Source of the DNA: Rhodopseudomonas sp. BR0M22
Lineage (GTDB): Bacteria; Pseudomonadota; Alphaproteobacteria; Rhizobiales; Xanthobacteraceae
Assembly: GCF_010907035.1 (NCBI RefSeq)
Contig: NZ_QUMK01000027.1
Coordinates: 1-64,000 of the forward strand
DNA length: 64,000 nt
Direction: 5' to 3'
Both the position numbers and the translations under genes were made by a program. Numbering within the stretch: the first letter of the stretch is position 1; each line of letters starts with the position of its first letter. Positions 1 to 8,385 of this stretch are shown here, piece by piece. Under the pieces are notes generated by a model that was given only the letters and a program-made list of their open reading frames with translations, ran no database searches and was not told the origin of the DNA.

Positions 1-2
1 GG

Positions 3-887
3 CGGCCGGGGCAGGCGTCCCGCTTCAACAAGCGGATGGTCAATGCCTGCCTGCGAGCCCAGCATCAGCACACGCCGATCGAGCCGGGGCAGCTTCACGT
101 CGCGATCATCGGAGCGGGTGCCACCGGCACCGAGCTCGCCGCCGAGCTGCATCACACCGCGCGCGAGATCATCGCCTACGGGCTCGACAAGATCGATCCG
201 GAGCACGACCTCAAGATCGTGCTGATCGAAGCGGCGCCGCGGATTCTGCCGGCCCTGCCGCAGCGGATTTCGGACGCGACGCTCAAGCTGCTGCGCGAAC
301 TCGGTGTCGAGGTGCGCACCGGTGCCCGGGTCGCGGAGGTGCTCGACCACGCCGTGCGGCTCGCCGACGGCGAGGTGATCCCGTCCGAGCTGGTGGTATG
401 GGCCGCCGGCGTGCGCGCCCCGGATTTCCTCGAGCAGATCGATGGGCTCGACACCAACCGTATCAACCAGCTCGTGGTCCGCCCAACGCTGCAAACCACA
501 CGAGACGACGACGTGTTCGGAATGGGGGACTGCGCTGCCTGCGCGATCCCCGGCTACGAGAACGGCGTTCCGCCGCGGGCGCAGGCGGCCCATCAGGAAG
601 CGGAATTCATGCTGGAGCAGATCGAGAAGCGGCTGAAGGGCGAGCCGCTCGGCGAGTTCCGCTATCGCGATCTCGGCTCGCTGGTGTCGCTCGGCAAGTA
701 CTCGGCGGTCGGCAATCTGATGGGCTCGCTGGTCGGCAAGAGCTTTCTGATCGAGGGCTATTTCGCACGTTTCATGTACAGCTCGTTGTACAAGATGCAC
801 GAGGCGGCGCTCTACGGCCGTGGTCGCTCGCTGCTCAGCGTGCTGTCCGGCGCCACCCGACCGACCCCGACCGTGAAGCTGCATTAG
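3..887 (+). CDS. ndh: Type II NADH dehydrogenase (NDH-2), C-terminal part
   Basis: The gene is cut by the left edge of the window; 294 residues are visible. NDH-2 is a single-subunit FAD enzyme on the inner face of the cytoplasmic membrane that passes electrons from NADH to quinone without pumping protons. The second Rossmann motif, IIGAGATGTE, is the NADH site. A GMGDCA segment near residue 170 is the usual FAD-contact motif of this family. The tail (GKSFLIEGYFARFMYSSLY) is the amphipathic membrane-binding helix typical of NDH-2. Family assignment is strong; the FAD-binding N-terminus is outside the window. Confidence 0.9.
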   Translation, partial: RPGQASRFNKRMVNACLRAQHQHTPIEPGQLHVAIIGAGATGTELAAELHHTAREIIAYGLDKIDPEHDLKIVLIEAAPRILPALPQRISDATLKLLRELGVEVRTGARVAEVLDHAVRLADGEVIPSELVVWAAGVRAPDFLEQIDGLDTNRINQLVVRPTLQTTRDDDVFGMGDCAACAIPGYENGVPPRAQAAHQEAEFMLEQIEKRLKGEPLGEFRYRDLGSLVSLGKYSAVGNLMGSLVGKSFLIEGYFARFMYSSLYKMHEAALYGRGRSLLSVLSGATRPTPTVKLH

Positions 888-991
888 CGGTTCGCTGGTT
901 CCGCCCCGGCTTCTGCCGGACAGCCGAGTCCGCCCGTCATCGGTTAGATTGGCGGCGCAAAAGCTGATTCGAGCGCATGGGAGGGGGAGAC

Positions 992-2242
992 GTGGCGAAG
1001 GGGGTGCGGTCTCGCGCGGTTGCGCTGATGGGGCAGGGCGAGCGCGACCTGCGACTCGACTTTCTGCGTGGCGTCGGTCAGTGGATGATCTTCGTCGATC
1101 ACATTCCCTACAATTTTCTGAGCTGGTTCACGCTGCGCAACTACGGGTTCTGCGACGCCGCGGAATTCTTCGTCTACATCTCCGGCTATTCGATCGGCTT
1201 TGCCTACGGGCCGGCGGTTCGGTCCGGCGAAATGGTGGCCGCGGCCAAGCGGTTGTGGACCCGCGCAGCCCAGCTCTATGTCGCGCACATCTTCCTGTTC
1301 CTGTTCTTCACCGCGCAGATCGCCCGTGCGGCACGTCGGTTCGACAATCCGATGTACAAGGACGAGTTCAACGTCGCGCAGTTCCTCGCCAATCCCGACG
1401 TGATGATCCAGCAGGCGCTGCTATTGACCTACAAGCCGGTCAATCTCGACGTGTTGCCGCTGTATATCGTCCTGGTGGTCGCCGCGCCGCTGATCCTGTG
1501 GGGCCTGCTGCGCCGTCCGCATCTGACTCTGGTGTGTTCGGCGCTGTTGTATTTCGCCTCCCGGCACTTCGGCTGGAATCTGCCATCGTTCCCGGACGGC
1601 CATTGGTACTTCAATCCGTTCGCGTGGCAGTTCCTGTTCGTGTTCGGCATTTGGTGCGGCTTCGGCAACGGCCCGCAGATCCGTCCCTGGGTGAAGTCGC
1701 TGCCCAACCAGATTCTGAGCTGGACCATCGTGTTGGTGGCGCTGGTGATCGCGCTGTCGTGGAATTTCGAAGCGCTGTACGGCCTGGTGCCTGAATCGAT
1801 CGGCAAGATTCTGTATCCGATCGATAAGACCAGCCTGGCGCCGGTGCGGCTGATCCACTTCCTGGCGCTGCTCGCGATCGTCGTGAAACTGCTGCCGCCG
1901 GATCTGCCGGCGCTGCGATCGGAGCGCCTGCGTCCGATCATCCTGTGCGGCCAACGCTCGCTGCCGGTGTTCTGCTTCGGCGTCATTCTGTCGTTCACCG
2001 CTCACTGGATCCTGGTGCAGGTGTCGAGCAGCATTGCGATGCAGATCCTGGTCAGCGTCGGCGGCATCGGGCTGATGACCGGCGTGGCTTGGGTGGCGAC
2101 CTGGTATCGGACATTGCCGACGTTGGTGACCGTGCCTCCCACCGTGCCGGTCGAACACGGCGATGAGGGGCGGGTGAAAGTTGAAAAGCCGGCGGTGGGC
2201 GAGTCCCTCGTGACGGAGCAAGCGCCGGCCGACAGCGCTTGA
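992..2242 (+). CDS. opgC: OpgC-type membrane acyltransferase (osmoregulated periplasmic glucan succinylation)
   Basis: This is a roughly 416-residue polytopic membrane protein with about ten hydrophobic segments. The N-terminal stretch (ERDLRLDFLRG...DHIPYNFLSWFTLRNYGF, followed by DAAEFFVYISGYS) is the hallmark of OpgC, a membrane acyltransferase that puts succinyl groups on periplasmic glucans. I prefer the GTG at 992 because GGAGGGGGA lies just upstream with good spacing. An in-frame ATG at 977 has no such site. The extreme C-terminus is hydrophilic and probably cytoplasmic. No opgG/opgH synthase genes are nearby, so substrate identity is family inference. Confidence 0.85.
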   Translation: MAKGVRSRAVALMGQGERDLRLDFLRGVGQWMIFVDHIPYNFLSWFTLRNYGFCDAAEFFVYISGYSIGFAYGPAVRSGEMVAAAKRLWTRAAQLYVAHIFLFLFFTAQIARAARRFDNPMYKDEFNVAQFLANPDVMIQQALLLTYKPVNLDVLPLYIVLVVAAPLILWGLLRRPHLTLVCSALLYFASRHFGWNLPSFPDGHWYFNPFAWQFLFVFGIWCGFGNGPQIRPWVKSLPNQILSWTIVLVALVIALSWNFEALYGLVPESIGKILYPIDKTSLAPVRLIHFLALLAIVVKLLPPDLPALRSERLRPIILCGQRSLPVFCFGVILSFTAHWILVQVSSSIAMQILVSVGGIGLMTGVAWVATWYRTLPTLVTVPPTVPVEHGDEGRVKVEKPAVGESLVTEQAPADSA

Positions 2243-2265
2243 CTCGTTGTACCAATCGGTACAAT
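2239..2265 (+). promoter_or_regulatory. TetR-type operator TTGTACC-N4-GGTACAA over a putative promoter
   Basis: A perfect 7-bp inverted repeat, TTGTACCAATCGGTACAA, lies at 2247-2264, starting 5 bp after the opgC stop. A TTGACT hexamer (2239-2244) and TACAAT (2260-2265) could be -35 and -10, though the 15-bp spacer is short. The palindrome covers the -10. It precedes a two-gene unit whose second gene is a TetR repressor, so autoregulation is the natural reading. Confidence 0.75.
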
Positions 2266-2299
2266 CTCCCTGCGTTCCGTTCGCAGTGGAGAAGTCGTG

Positions 2300-2767
2300 A
2301 TGTCGCGTCCGCCGTTGCCGCCGTTCACCCACGAGACCGCCGCCCAGAAAGTGCGGATGGCCGAAGACGCCTGGAATTCACGCGATCCGGTGCGGGTATC
2401 GCTGGCCTATACGCCCGACAGTCGCTGGCGGAACCGCGCCGAGTTTCTGCAAGGCCGAGACGCCATCGTGGAATTCCTGACCCGAAAATGGGCCAAGGAG
2501 CAGGATTATCGACTGATCAAAGACCTCTGGGCATTCGACGGACGGTTCATCGCGGTGCGCTTTCAATACGAGTGGCACGACGATGCCGGCCTCTGGTATC
2601 GCTCCTATGGCAACGAGCAGTGGGAGTTCGACGACGACGGTTTGATGCGTCGGCGAGAGGCCAGCATCAACGACGTCGCGATCAGTGAGAGTGACCGCCG
2701 CTTTCACTGGTCGGCGCCCGGTCCGCGACCCGACGATGTGCCGGGGCTGGCCGCGTCGCCGTTCTGA
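2300..2767 (+). CDS. DUF1348 (NTF2-like fold) protein
   Basis: 155 residues. The pattern [17 protein letters not shown]...[14 protein letters not shown]...[12 protein letters not shown] and a long W/Y-rich C-terminal half are typical of the DUF1348 branch of the SnoaL/NTF2-like superfamily, small cone-shaped proteins of mostly unknown activity. The ATG at 2300 has GGAG about 9 bp upstream; a GTG one codon earlier is less well placed. The TetR gene follows after 18 bp, and an operator sits immediately upstream, so expression is probably inducible by a ligand of that repressor. Function is unknown; a role against a small organic compound is inference only. Confidence 0.85.
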   Translation: MSRPPLPPFTHETAAQKVRMAEDAWNSRDPVRVSLAYTPDSRWRNRAEFLQGRDAIVEFLTRKWAKEQDYRLIKDLWAFDGRFIAVRFQYEWHDDAGLWYRSYGNEQWEFDDDGLMRRREASINDVAISESDRRFHWSAPGPRPDDVPGLAASPF

Positions 2768-2785
2768 GACTGTGCCGGGAGACCG

Positions 2786-3334
2786 ATGAAAGACCGTGCT
2801 GCCCTGCTACCGATCCTCGGCGAAGTATTCCGTACTCACGGCTACGAGGGCGCGTCGCTGGCGCTGATCACGGAGGCGACCGGGCTCGGCAAAGGCAGCC
2901 TGTATCATTTCTTCCCCGGCGGCAAAAAGCAGATGGCCGAAGAGGTGCTGGCCGAGATCGACGGCTGGTTCGAAGCGAACATCTTTGCGCCGCTGCGCGA
3001 TCCGTCCGATCCGCGGATTGCAATTGCGGCGATGCTGTCCGGCGTCGACGACTACTTCCGCTCCGGTCATCGCGTCTGTCTGGTCGGCGTGATCGCGTTG
3101 GGGCACGCGCGCGATGAATTCGCCGTGCAGGTGAACGACTATTTTGCCCGCTGGCAGGACTCGCTGGCGGTGGCGCTGCGCTGCTGTGGCCTATCCGCGG
3201 TCGTCGCACGGCGCCGGGCCGAGGATGCGGTGCTGTCGATCCAGGGCGCTCTGGTGCTGGCCCGCGCGCGCGGCGATTCCGCGGTGTTCACCCGTACCTT
3301 GTCCGAACTGAAGACGCGGCTGCTCGCCGCATAA
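2786..3334 (+). CDS. TetR family transcriptional repressor
   Basis: 182 residues. The N-terminal helix-turn-helix is clear: THGYEGASLALITEATGLGKGSLYHFFPGGKKQM, with the GKGSLYHFF recognition helix. The C-terminal ligand domain resembles the YxaF/LmrA group of TetR repressors. GGGAG lies 6 bp before the ATG. It is 18 bp downstream of the DUF1348 gene and almost certainly co-transcribed with it from the promoter carrying the TTGTACC palindrome, giving a simple autoregulated circuit. The inducer cannot be read from sequence. Confidence 0.9.
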   Translation: MKDRAALLPILGEVFRTHGYEGASLALITEATGLGKGSLYHFFPGGKKQMAEEVLAEIDGWFEANIFAPLRDPSDPRIAIAAMLSGVDDYFRSGHRVCLVGVIALGHARDEFAVQVNDYFARWQDSLAVALRCCGLSAVVARRRAEDAVLSIQGALVLARARGDSAVFTRTLSELKTRLLAA

Positions 3335-3407
3335 CGCACCCGCTGCCGCGCCAGAGCGCTTCATCGATTGGTTGAAGTCGATTTGGCCCTTGCCACGGGT
3401 TCGAAGT

Positions 3408-3513
3408 CCTCATGCAGAGGAGCCCGGCAAAGCCGGGCGTCTCGAAGGATGAGGAGCTACATCGCGTGCGGCGCATGGTTCGAGACGGCGCTTCGCGCCT
3501 CCTCACCATGAGG
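3408..3513. repeat. Dispersed palindromic repeat, family A (degenerate copy)
   Basis: The segment begins CCTCATGCAGAGGAGC and ends CCTCCTCACCATGAGG, with internal GTCTCGAAGGATGAGG and GGTTCGAGACGG blocks. It is an imperfect long palindrome closely related to the copy at 62693-62788. It lies between the convergent TetR and SDR genes. Such elements resemble REP/RPE-type repeats scattered in Bradyrhizobiaceae genomes. The rest of 3335-3572 shows no gene. Confidence 0.7.
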
Positions 3514-3572
3514 TCTGGCAAGCTGCGACCGCCAGGAAGTGCGGTCCTGTTTCTGCCGAAAGCAGAAATGCG

Positions 3573-4361
3573 CTAGCTGTTCTTGCGCTCCCCGCGCAGC
3601 GACGGCAGGCCGATCCCGGCGGCGTCGAAGCCGCCATCGACGGCGAGGATCTGGCCGGTGATGTAGCTGGCGCGGTTGCTGCATAGGAAGAAGATCGCCT
3701 CCGCCAGTTCCTCCTCCAGCCCGTAGCGCGCCATCGGAATCGCGTCGCGATAGTCGGAGCGGATGTCCTGCGTGTGAACCTGCTTGGCCATTGCGGTGTC
3801 GACCGGCCCCGGCGCGATGCCGTTGACGCGGATGCCGAGCGCGGCCAGTTCGACCGCGCATTGCTTGGTGAAGTGTGCCAGCCCGGCTTTGCTCGATCCG
3901 TAGGCGACGCGCAGCGTTGAAGCGCGCAGCGACGAGATCGAGGTGATGTTGACGATCGCGCCGCCGCCGGAGTCGCGCATCAGCGGCACAGCAGCCTGCG
4001 TCATCAGGAACGGGCCGGTGAGGTTGACGTCCATCACCCGCTGCCACTCGTCGGGTGTCGTGTCCATCAATGGCTTGAACACGGCGATGCCGGCGTTGTT
4101 GACCAGCGCATCGAGCCGGCCGAACCGTTCGGTGACCGCCGCGATGTCGCGCGCGACCGAGCCGCGATCGGCGACGTCGCAATGCAGCGCAATCGTGCGA
4201 TCGGGCAGCGCGAGCGCGTCCATCGCAACGCGCAGGCCCTCGTCGTCACGGTCGAGCAGCGCCACCGACCAGCCGTCCGCAAGAAAGCGTTTGGCCGTGG
4301 CGAACCCGATACCGCGAGCGGCGCCGGTTACCAGTGCGACGTGGGAAGAGGATGCGGTCAT
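3573..4361 (-). CDS. Short-chain dehydrogenase/reductase
   Basis: A 262-residue classical SDR. The NAD(P) motif TGAARGIG is at about residue 12, NNAGIAVF at about 87, a catalytic Ser in ITSISS and the active-site YGSSK at about 154, followed by the usual PGPVDTAMA loop and the VDGGFDA C-terminus. A hydrophobic-core Asp (LLDRDD) after beta-2 suggests NAD rather than NADP preference. Two candidate ATG codons lie at 4361 and 4376; I use the one that leaves the shortest tail before the Rossmann strand. It is monocistronic and convergent with the TetR gene. Substrate unknown. Confidence 0.88.
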   Translation of the reverse strand: MTASSSHVALVTGAARGIGFATAKRFLADGWSVALLDRDDEGLRVAMDALALPDRTIALHCDVADRGSVARDIAAVTERFGRLDALVNNAGIAVFKPLMDTTPDEWQRVMDVNLTGPFLMTQAAVPLMRDSGGGAIVNITSISSLRASTLRVAYGSSKAGLAHFTKQCAVELAALGIRVNGIAPGPVDTAMAKQVHTQDIRSDYRDAIPMARYGLEEELAEAIFFLCSNRASYITGQILAVDGGFDAAGIGLPSLRGERKNS

Positions 4362-4575
4362 GGGCGTTCCAGTCATGCGAGTGTCATTGAGCGGAAAAGG
4401 AAACGAACGAGCGGTCGAGGCTCCACATGCCAGTGCCGTGGCTTTGCTGTCCAGCGCCGCGCCGAGGCGAGCGCGCTCGGGGAACGAGTCGGCGACATCT
4501 GGTTTACATCGACTCGAAATACAACTTCGTGTCCAGGCGGACACGCCGCCGCCATTGAGGTTTGGGAGGTCTGGT

Positions 4576-4752
4576 ATGCAAGACGAAATCGAACAGCGAA
4601 TTCGCCATCGCGCCCGCGAGCTGTGGGAGGCTCAAGGTCAACCGGAAGGCCGGAGCGAAGAATTCTGGCTGCAGGCGGAGCAGGAAGTCCGCGGCGAGAA
4701 GGAGACCTACGACCGGCTTCAGTCGGATCCGAGCATCACGACCAATAGCTGA
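4576..4752 (+). CDS. DUF2934 small protein
   Basis: A 58-residue soluble protein starting MQDEIEQRIRHRARELWE, with the R-I-R-x-R-A-x-x-L-W-E and W-x-x-A-E-x-E pattern of DUF2934, a short helical family common in rhizobia-type genomes. GGGAGG at 4564-4569 is an excellent ribosome site for the ATG. It is divergent from the SDR gene and is followed directly by a 15-bp hairpin. Function unknown. Confidence 0.85.
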   Translation: MQDEIEQRIRHRARELWEAQGQPEGRSEEFWLQAEQEVRGEKETYDRLQSDPSITTNS

Positions 4753-4763
4753 TCCCTACCAGC

Positions 4764-4800
4764 GCGAGAGCCGCCGACCTCGTGTGTCGGCGGCTCTCGC
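4764..4800. terminator. Perfect 15-bp hairpin between convergent genes
   Basis: GCGAGAGCCGCCGAC and its exact complement are separated by a 7-nt loop. It sits 11 bp after the DUF2934 stop and 20 bp beyond the end of the small membrane peptide on the other strand. It lacks a T tract but its strength and position suggest bidirectional termination. Confidence 0.7.
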
Positions 4801-4820
4801 TATTGATGTTCGACCAAGTA

Positions 4821-4922
4821 TCAACGCACGTAAAACACGACGCCTGCGATCGTGAGCAGCGCCGCGGCGGCGAGCAAATGCGCGAATGCGCGCGAGGCTA
4901 CGAGTTTGGTCGTTTCGTTCAT
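4821..4922 (-). CDS. Small single-span membrane peptide (33 aa)
   Basis: A 33-residue open frame: a short polar, basic N-terminus (MNETTKLVASRAFAHLL) runs into one hydrophobic helix (AAAALLTIAGVVFYVR) that reaches the C-terminus. GGGGAGAAAG lies 4-5 bp before the ATG, much better than chance, and the frame ends just before a strong hairpin. I do not recognise a family. The ribosome site, composition and terminator placement support a real gene; alternative is chance in an otherwise empty stretch. Confidence 0.5.
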   Translation of the reverse strand: MNETTKLVASRAFAHLLAAAALLTIAGVVFYVR

Positions 4923-5339
4923 GCGGCTTTCTCCCCAGTCTGCAGAGCCGTAACTGCGGTCCGCGGGCATCACGATCGGAGACCGCCTGCATCGTGCAGG
5001 CCGAGTCCAGCCACGATTCGAGCCGGACATGATCGATGATGAGATACGCTGAACACCCCCGCGACGACCATTCGCACTTAGAGTCCCCACTCTGCGAATA
5101 GCGACCCATGAACGTTCGTCAATCAATGCGGCGGGAATTTGTTCGATTTTGTGTACGCTTGCGCGCCCTTGGATGTCGCGCTGCAGCACCGGTGTCGATC
5201 CAAAAGCGTAGCAATAACCTGATCCCGCGCCAGGGGTGACCGTCTTAAGCATCGTTCAGTCGACAGTCTGTAGCGGGCGAAAGGCCTGACCGCGACGCCG
5301 CCGTCGCCGCCACGTCGGCGACGGCGGGTGAAGCGATCC
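4923..5339. other. Intergenic region, no gene seen
   Basis: About 420 bp between the small peptide and the di-heme cytochrome. It holds the leader of the small peptide and the hairpin at 5299-5326. Frames through it lack ribosome sites and recognisable proteins. Confidence 0.5.
5299..5326 (-). terminator. Putative terminator of the di-heme cytochrome gene
   Basis: CGCCGTCGCCG pairs perfectly with CGGCGACGGCG across a 6-nt loop, 14 bp beyond the stop of the cytochrome gene on the minus strand. There is no obvious T run, so termination efficiency is uncertain. Confidence 0.5.
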
Positions 5340-7181
5340 TCACAGTGTCTTCAAATACTCCAGCAGCGCGCGCTTGTCGTCGTCGGACAGATCGGTGCCG
5401 AAGCCCTTGCCTTCATGACCGCAGTTACTGTCACCGGAGTTCAGGTTACTGCAGTCGGTAGTCACTAGCGTGTAGTTGAACGCGGTCTGGTCGGCGGCAA
5501 GTCCGACATTGACGATGTCGTAGGCCGGCCCGACTTTGAACTGCTTGACGCGCTGCGCCGCCGGCTTCAGCAGTTCCGCAAGGCTCGGCACCGAGCCGTT
5601 GTGCAGATACGGTGCGGCGGCCCAGATGCCCTGCAGGACGCGCGCCTCGTAGGCGCCGTGCGGCGGAGCAGGCGGCGCTGCCGCCGGTGCCGGAATCTGC
5701 AGCCCCTGCACCGAGAAGTTCTTGAGCTGTGCCGGCGGCGGCGTGATGCCGTGGAAGGCGCCGCGCAGGTCGCGCAGCTCGGGCGGGAGAGGCAGAAGCT
5801 GCGGTGCGGGCTGCGACGTCTTGCGCTCAGCGAGGGCCTTGTCCGACAGCGGGGCCTGCGCGGTCGCGATCGGCGCCGACGTCGGCGTGCCGCCGGCGGC
5901 GCGCACCGCTTGTTCGGCGATCGAGCCGATCACCGATGTCGCGAGCACGTTGAACGCCAGATCGGTTTCCTTCAGCGGTGCGGTGACCAGCGGAATGAAG
6001 GCGCCCTGCAGTACGCCGGTCTTCGCCGTCCATGCCAGGATGTCGTATTCCTTGGTGTCGGTGCCGACATTCTGGATCGGCGTCTTCCAGGTCTTGTTGT
6101 TGAAGAACCGCACGACCCCGGGCTTGATGCCGTGGCAGTCGGCACAACTCCCTTGGGCGTTGTAGATCGCCATGCCCTTGGCGGCGAGCGTGTTGTCGAT
6201 CAGCCATGGCCATTTCGGCGGACCGATCTTCTTGACCAGATTCTCGAGCTTGCCGAGGCCGTCGAAGTTCGCCGAATTGTTGTTGAGGAAGTTGACGTAG
6301 ATGCCATTGTTGGTCGGCTGGAAGATGCCGAACACGCCGAACACTTCACCGAGATTGCGCGACAGCGCCAGCACGTCGTTGCCGTTGTCGGCGAATCCGG
6401 GCCATTGCGTCATATCCTGAATCGGTGCGTTCCACAGAAACGGGTAGCGCACCGGCGCGTCGGCGACTTTGATGTTGTCGGCGATCAGGAAGCTCGGCGG
6501 CGGCCCGAGGTCGAGACCGGTCAGCCGATTGAAGATCATGCCGACGGCGTCGAGCCGCGCCGGTCCCCATTGGTGCTTCGGCAGCGCCTTCTGCATCAGC
6601 GTGTGGAAGCGCAAGTACCAGAGGTCGAACGCCGTGCGCAGCGCCGCGACGTCGGCCGGTTCGGGCGTGGGGGTCTTCAGCACCCGGGAGGCGAACGCCT
6701 GGAAGTCGTTATCGCTGGCGACCGCGCTGCCGGCGGCAGCATCGAGATCGGTCAGATAGTTCTGGAAGTCGACGATCGCCGGTCCGCCGTCGATCCGATA
6801 CGACTTCCCTTCGGCGGAGATCTGGCGGGTGTGGCAAGCCGAGCAGGTCATGCCGACGATCTCGGAGCCGCTGGCGCCGGACGTGGTGAAGCCGACCGGC
6901 AGACCGTCGGTGTTGGCGGGGTTCGGCAGATAGCCGTAACGCGACAGACTCGCATCGAGAAACGGCTGGCCATCGGGTTGTCGCAGAGCCTTCAGCCACG
7001 ACAGCGGGATCATACGCGAGCCCTGGTCGCGCTCGTAGAAGTCCGCGCGGGTCGCGGCGGTCCATTCGCTGCCCTGGTCGGCGAAGATGGGAGTCTGTGT
7101 CTGGGCCTGCGCCGCGCCTGCGCCGAGCAGCGCGGTCATCATCGGTAACGCGCGGACTAATCGTCGAAACGGGACTCGCAT
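5340..7181 (-). CDS. Secreted di-heme c-type cytochrome, RoxA/peroxidase-like
   Basis: A 613-residue periplasmic protein. The start at 7181 follows AGGGGGG by 6 bp and gives a classic signal peptide (MRVPFRRLVRALPMMTALLG, ending AQAQ). Two heme c attachment sites are visible: CSACH near residue 112 and CADCH near residue 347. A proline/alanine-rich linker precedes the C-terminal heme-domain segment (GIWAAAPYLHNGSVPSLAELL). Length and layout fit the di-heme cytochrome group that includes rubber oxygenase RoxA and di-heme peroxidase-like proteins (about 600-680 aa) rather than the shorter CcpA peroxidases. It stands alone with no electron-transfer partner adjacent. Whether it is an oxygenase or a peroxidase cannot be settled by eye. 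Confidence 0.8.
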   Translation of the reverse strand: MRVPFRRLVRALPMMTALLGAGAAQAQTQTPIFADQGSEWTAATRADFYERDQGSRMIPLSWLKALRQPDGQPFLDASLSRYGYLPNPANTDGLPVGFTTSGASGSEIVGMTCSACHTRQISAEGKSYRIDGGPAIVDFQNYLTDLDAAAGSAVASDNDFQAFASRVLKTPTPEPADVAALRTAFDLWYLRFHTLMQKALPKHQWGPARLDAVGMIFNRLTGLDLGPPPSFLIADNIKVADAPVRYPFLWNAPIQDMTQWPGFADNGNDVLALSRNLGEVFGVFGIFQPTNNGIYVNFLNNNSANFDGLGKLENLVKKIGPPKWPWLIDNTLAAKGMAIYNAQGSCADCHGIKPGVVRFFNNKTWKTPIQNVGTDTKEYDILAWTAKTGVLQGAFIPLVTAPLKETDLAFNVLATSVIGSIAEQAVRAAGGTPTSAPIATAQAPLSDKALAERKTSQPAPQLLPLPPELRDLRGAFHGITPPPAQLKNFSVQGLQIPAPAAAPPAPPHGAYEARVLQGIWAAAPYLHNGSVPSLAELLKPAAQRVKQFKVGPAYDIVNVGLAADQTAFNYTLVTTDCSNLNSGDSNCGHEGKGFGTDLSDDDKRALLEYLKTL

Positions 7182-7615
7182 CGTCATCCCCCCTGTGAAA
7201 TGAATATCTGAAGTTGTTGTTCGTAAGTGCTGCAACTCTCCGGCCGATCGTTCCCCAGACGCAAGCGCGAAGTTTTTCGCGGTGGTCATCGGTCACGGCG
7301 GGCAGGTAATATGCGGTAGGAAAGTCGGTCTAAAATCTTCCGAGTCGCGGAATTTTGAATAGCCGCTACTGATCTGCCCGCAAGCAAGGTCGCGGTGCCA
7401 CCGAGATGCCGCAGCGTGAGAGTGTCGGATGGCACGGCGCCTAGGCGGGCAGGTGCGCACGACGTTTGGCGTTACCGCGATTGCCACCGGTTGTGCCGCG
7501 TGGCTTCGGCGCCGGACATGCCGTCTCCCGCAAGGGACCGCCGGCGTGGAACAGGCGGGTGCGGACGCGCGATGTCCCGTGACCTTTCGCCCACCCTCAT
7601 GTAAAACCCCTTCAC
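7182..7615. other. Divergent intergenic region, no gene seen
   Basis: About 430 bp between the divergent cytochrome and TetR genes. It contains the AGGGGGG ribosome site of the cytochrome gene at its left end and the TetR operator at its right end. A stretch around 7310-7370 is locally AT-richer and may hold promoters, but I cannot define hexamers with confidence. Confidence 0.5.
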
Positions 7616-7617
7616 AT
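7599..7617 (+). promoter_or_regulatory. TetR operator, copy 1 (overlaps the repressor start codon)
   Basis: ATGTAAAACCCCTTCACAT is a 19-bp inverted repeat of the form ATGTRAA-N5-TTYACAT; flanking bases extend symmetry to CTCATGT/ACATGAG (7596-7620). The last two bases are part of the TetR ATG at 7616. No Shine-Dalgarno site precedes that ATG, so the message may be leaderless or nearly so. The same 19-bp layout recurs at 8413-8431. Confidence 0.75.
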
Positions 7618-8320
7618 GAGCTGGCGCAAGGAAGAGCGCCGCGCCGAGCGCGGCTATCATCACGGCAATCTGAAAGAAGCGCTGCTGCAGGCGGCGCTCG
7701 GGCTGATCGCGGAGAAGGGCCCCGGCGGCTTCACCTTCGCTGACGCCGCGCGGATGGCCGGCGTCAGCCCCGCCGCGCCGTATCGCCATTTTCGTGATCG
7801 CGACGAGCTGCTGTCGAACATCGCCCAGCGCGGCTTCGAACTGTTCGAACAGGTGCTGGCAAAGGCCTGGGACGACGGCCGTCCAGATACCGTCACGGCC
7901 TTCATGCGGGTTGGACGAAGCTATCTGGCATTCGCCCGCAGCGAGCCTGCTTACTATTCGGCGATGTTCGAATCCGGCGTGCCGATCGACGTCAATCCGA
8001 TGCTGCTGACCGCATCCGAACGCGCTTTCAACGTCATCCGCGCCGCCGCCGAGCGGCTGGCGGCACTGACCCCGCCGGGCGTGACACGGCCGCCGGCGCT
8101 GATGATGGCGCTGCACATCTGGTCGATGTCGCATGGCATCGCCTCGCTGTTCGGCCGCGGCGATGCCGCGCGGCGCAAACTGCCGATGGCGCCCGAGGAA
8201 CTGCTGGAAGCCAGCGTGCTGATCTACCTGCGCGGTCTCGGGTTCTCGACCGACTCTGCGGCAGCGGCGGAAAAGCCCGCAGAACCAAAGCGCTCCGGCC
8301 CCTGGGGCCCGACCGCCTGA
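7616..8320 (+). CDS. TetR repressor with WHG (TetR_C_33) C-terminal domain
   Basis: 234 residues. The HTH reads GYHHGNLKEALLQAAL...GFTFADAARMAGVSPAAPYRHFRDRDEL; the C-terminal domain has the HIWSMSHGIASL motif that names the WHG group. No ribosome site precedes the ATG and the operator overlaps the start codon, suggesting tight autorepression. The downstream DUF2852 gene carries the same operator in its promoter and is the evident second target. Effector unknown. Confidence 0.9.
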   Translation: MSWRKEERRAERGYHHGNLKEALLQAALGLIAEKGPGGFTFADAARMAGVSPAAPYRHFRDRDELLSNIAQRGFELFEQVLAKAWDDGRPDTVTAFMRVGRSYLAFARSEPAYYSAMFESGVPIDVNPMLLTASERAFNVIRAAAERLAALTPPGVTRPPALMMALHIWSMSHGIASLFGRGDAARRKLPMAPEELLEASVLIYLRGLGFSTDSAAAAEKPAEPKRSGPWGPTA

Positions 8321-8385
8321 TCGCTTCGCTCACCGGGAGGTGAGCCCTGCGGCGAAAAATCCACCAAACCCGCGACCGGTCTTTC

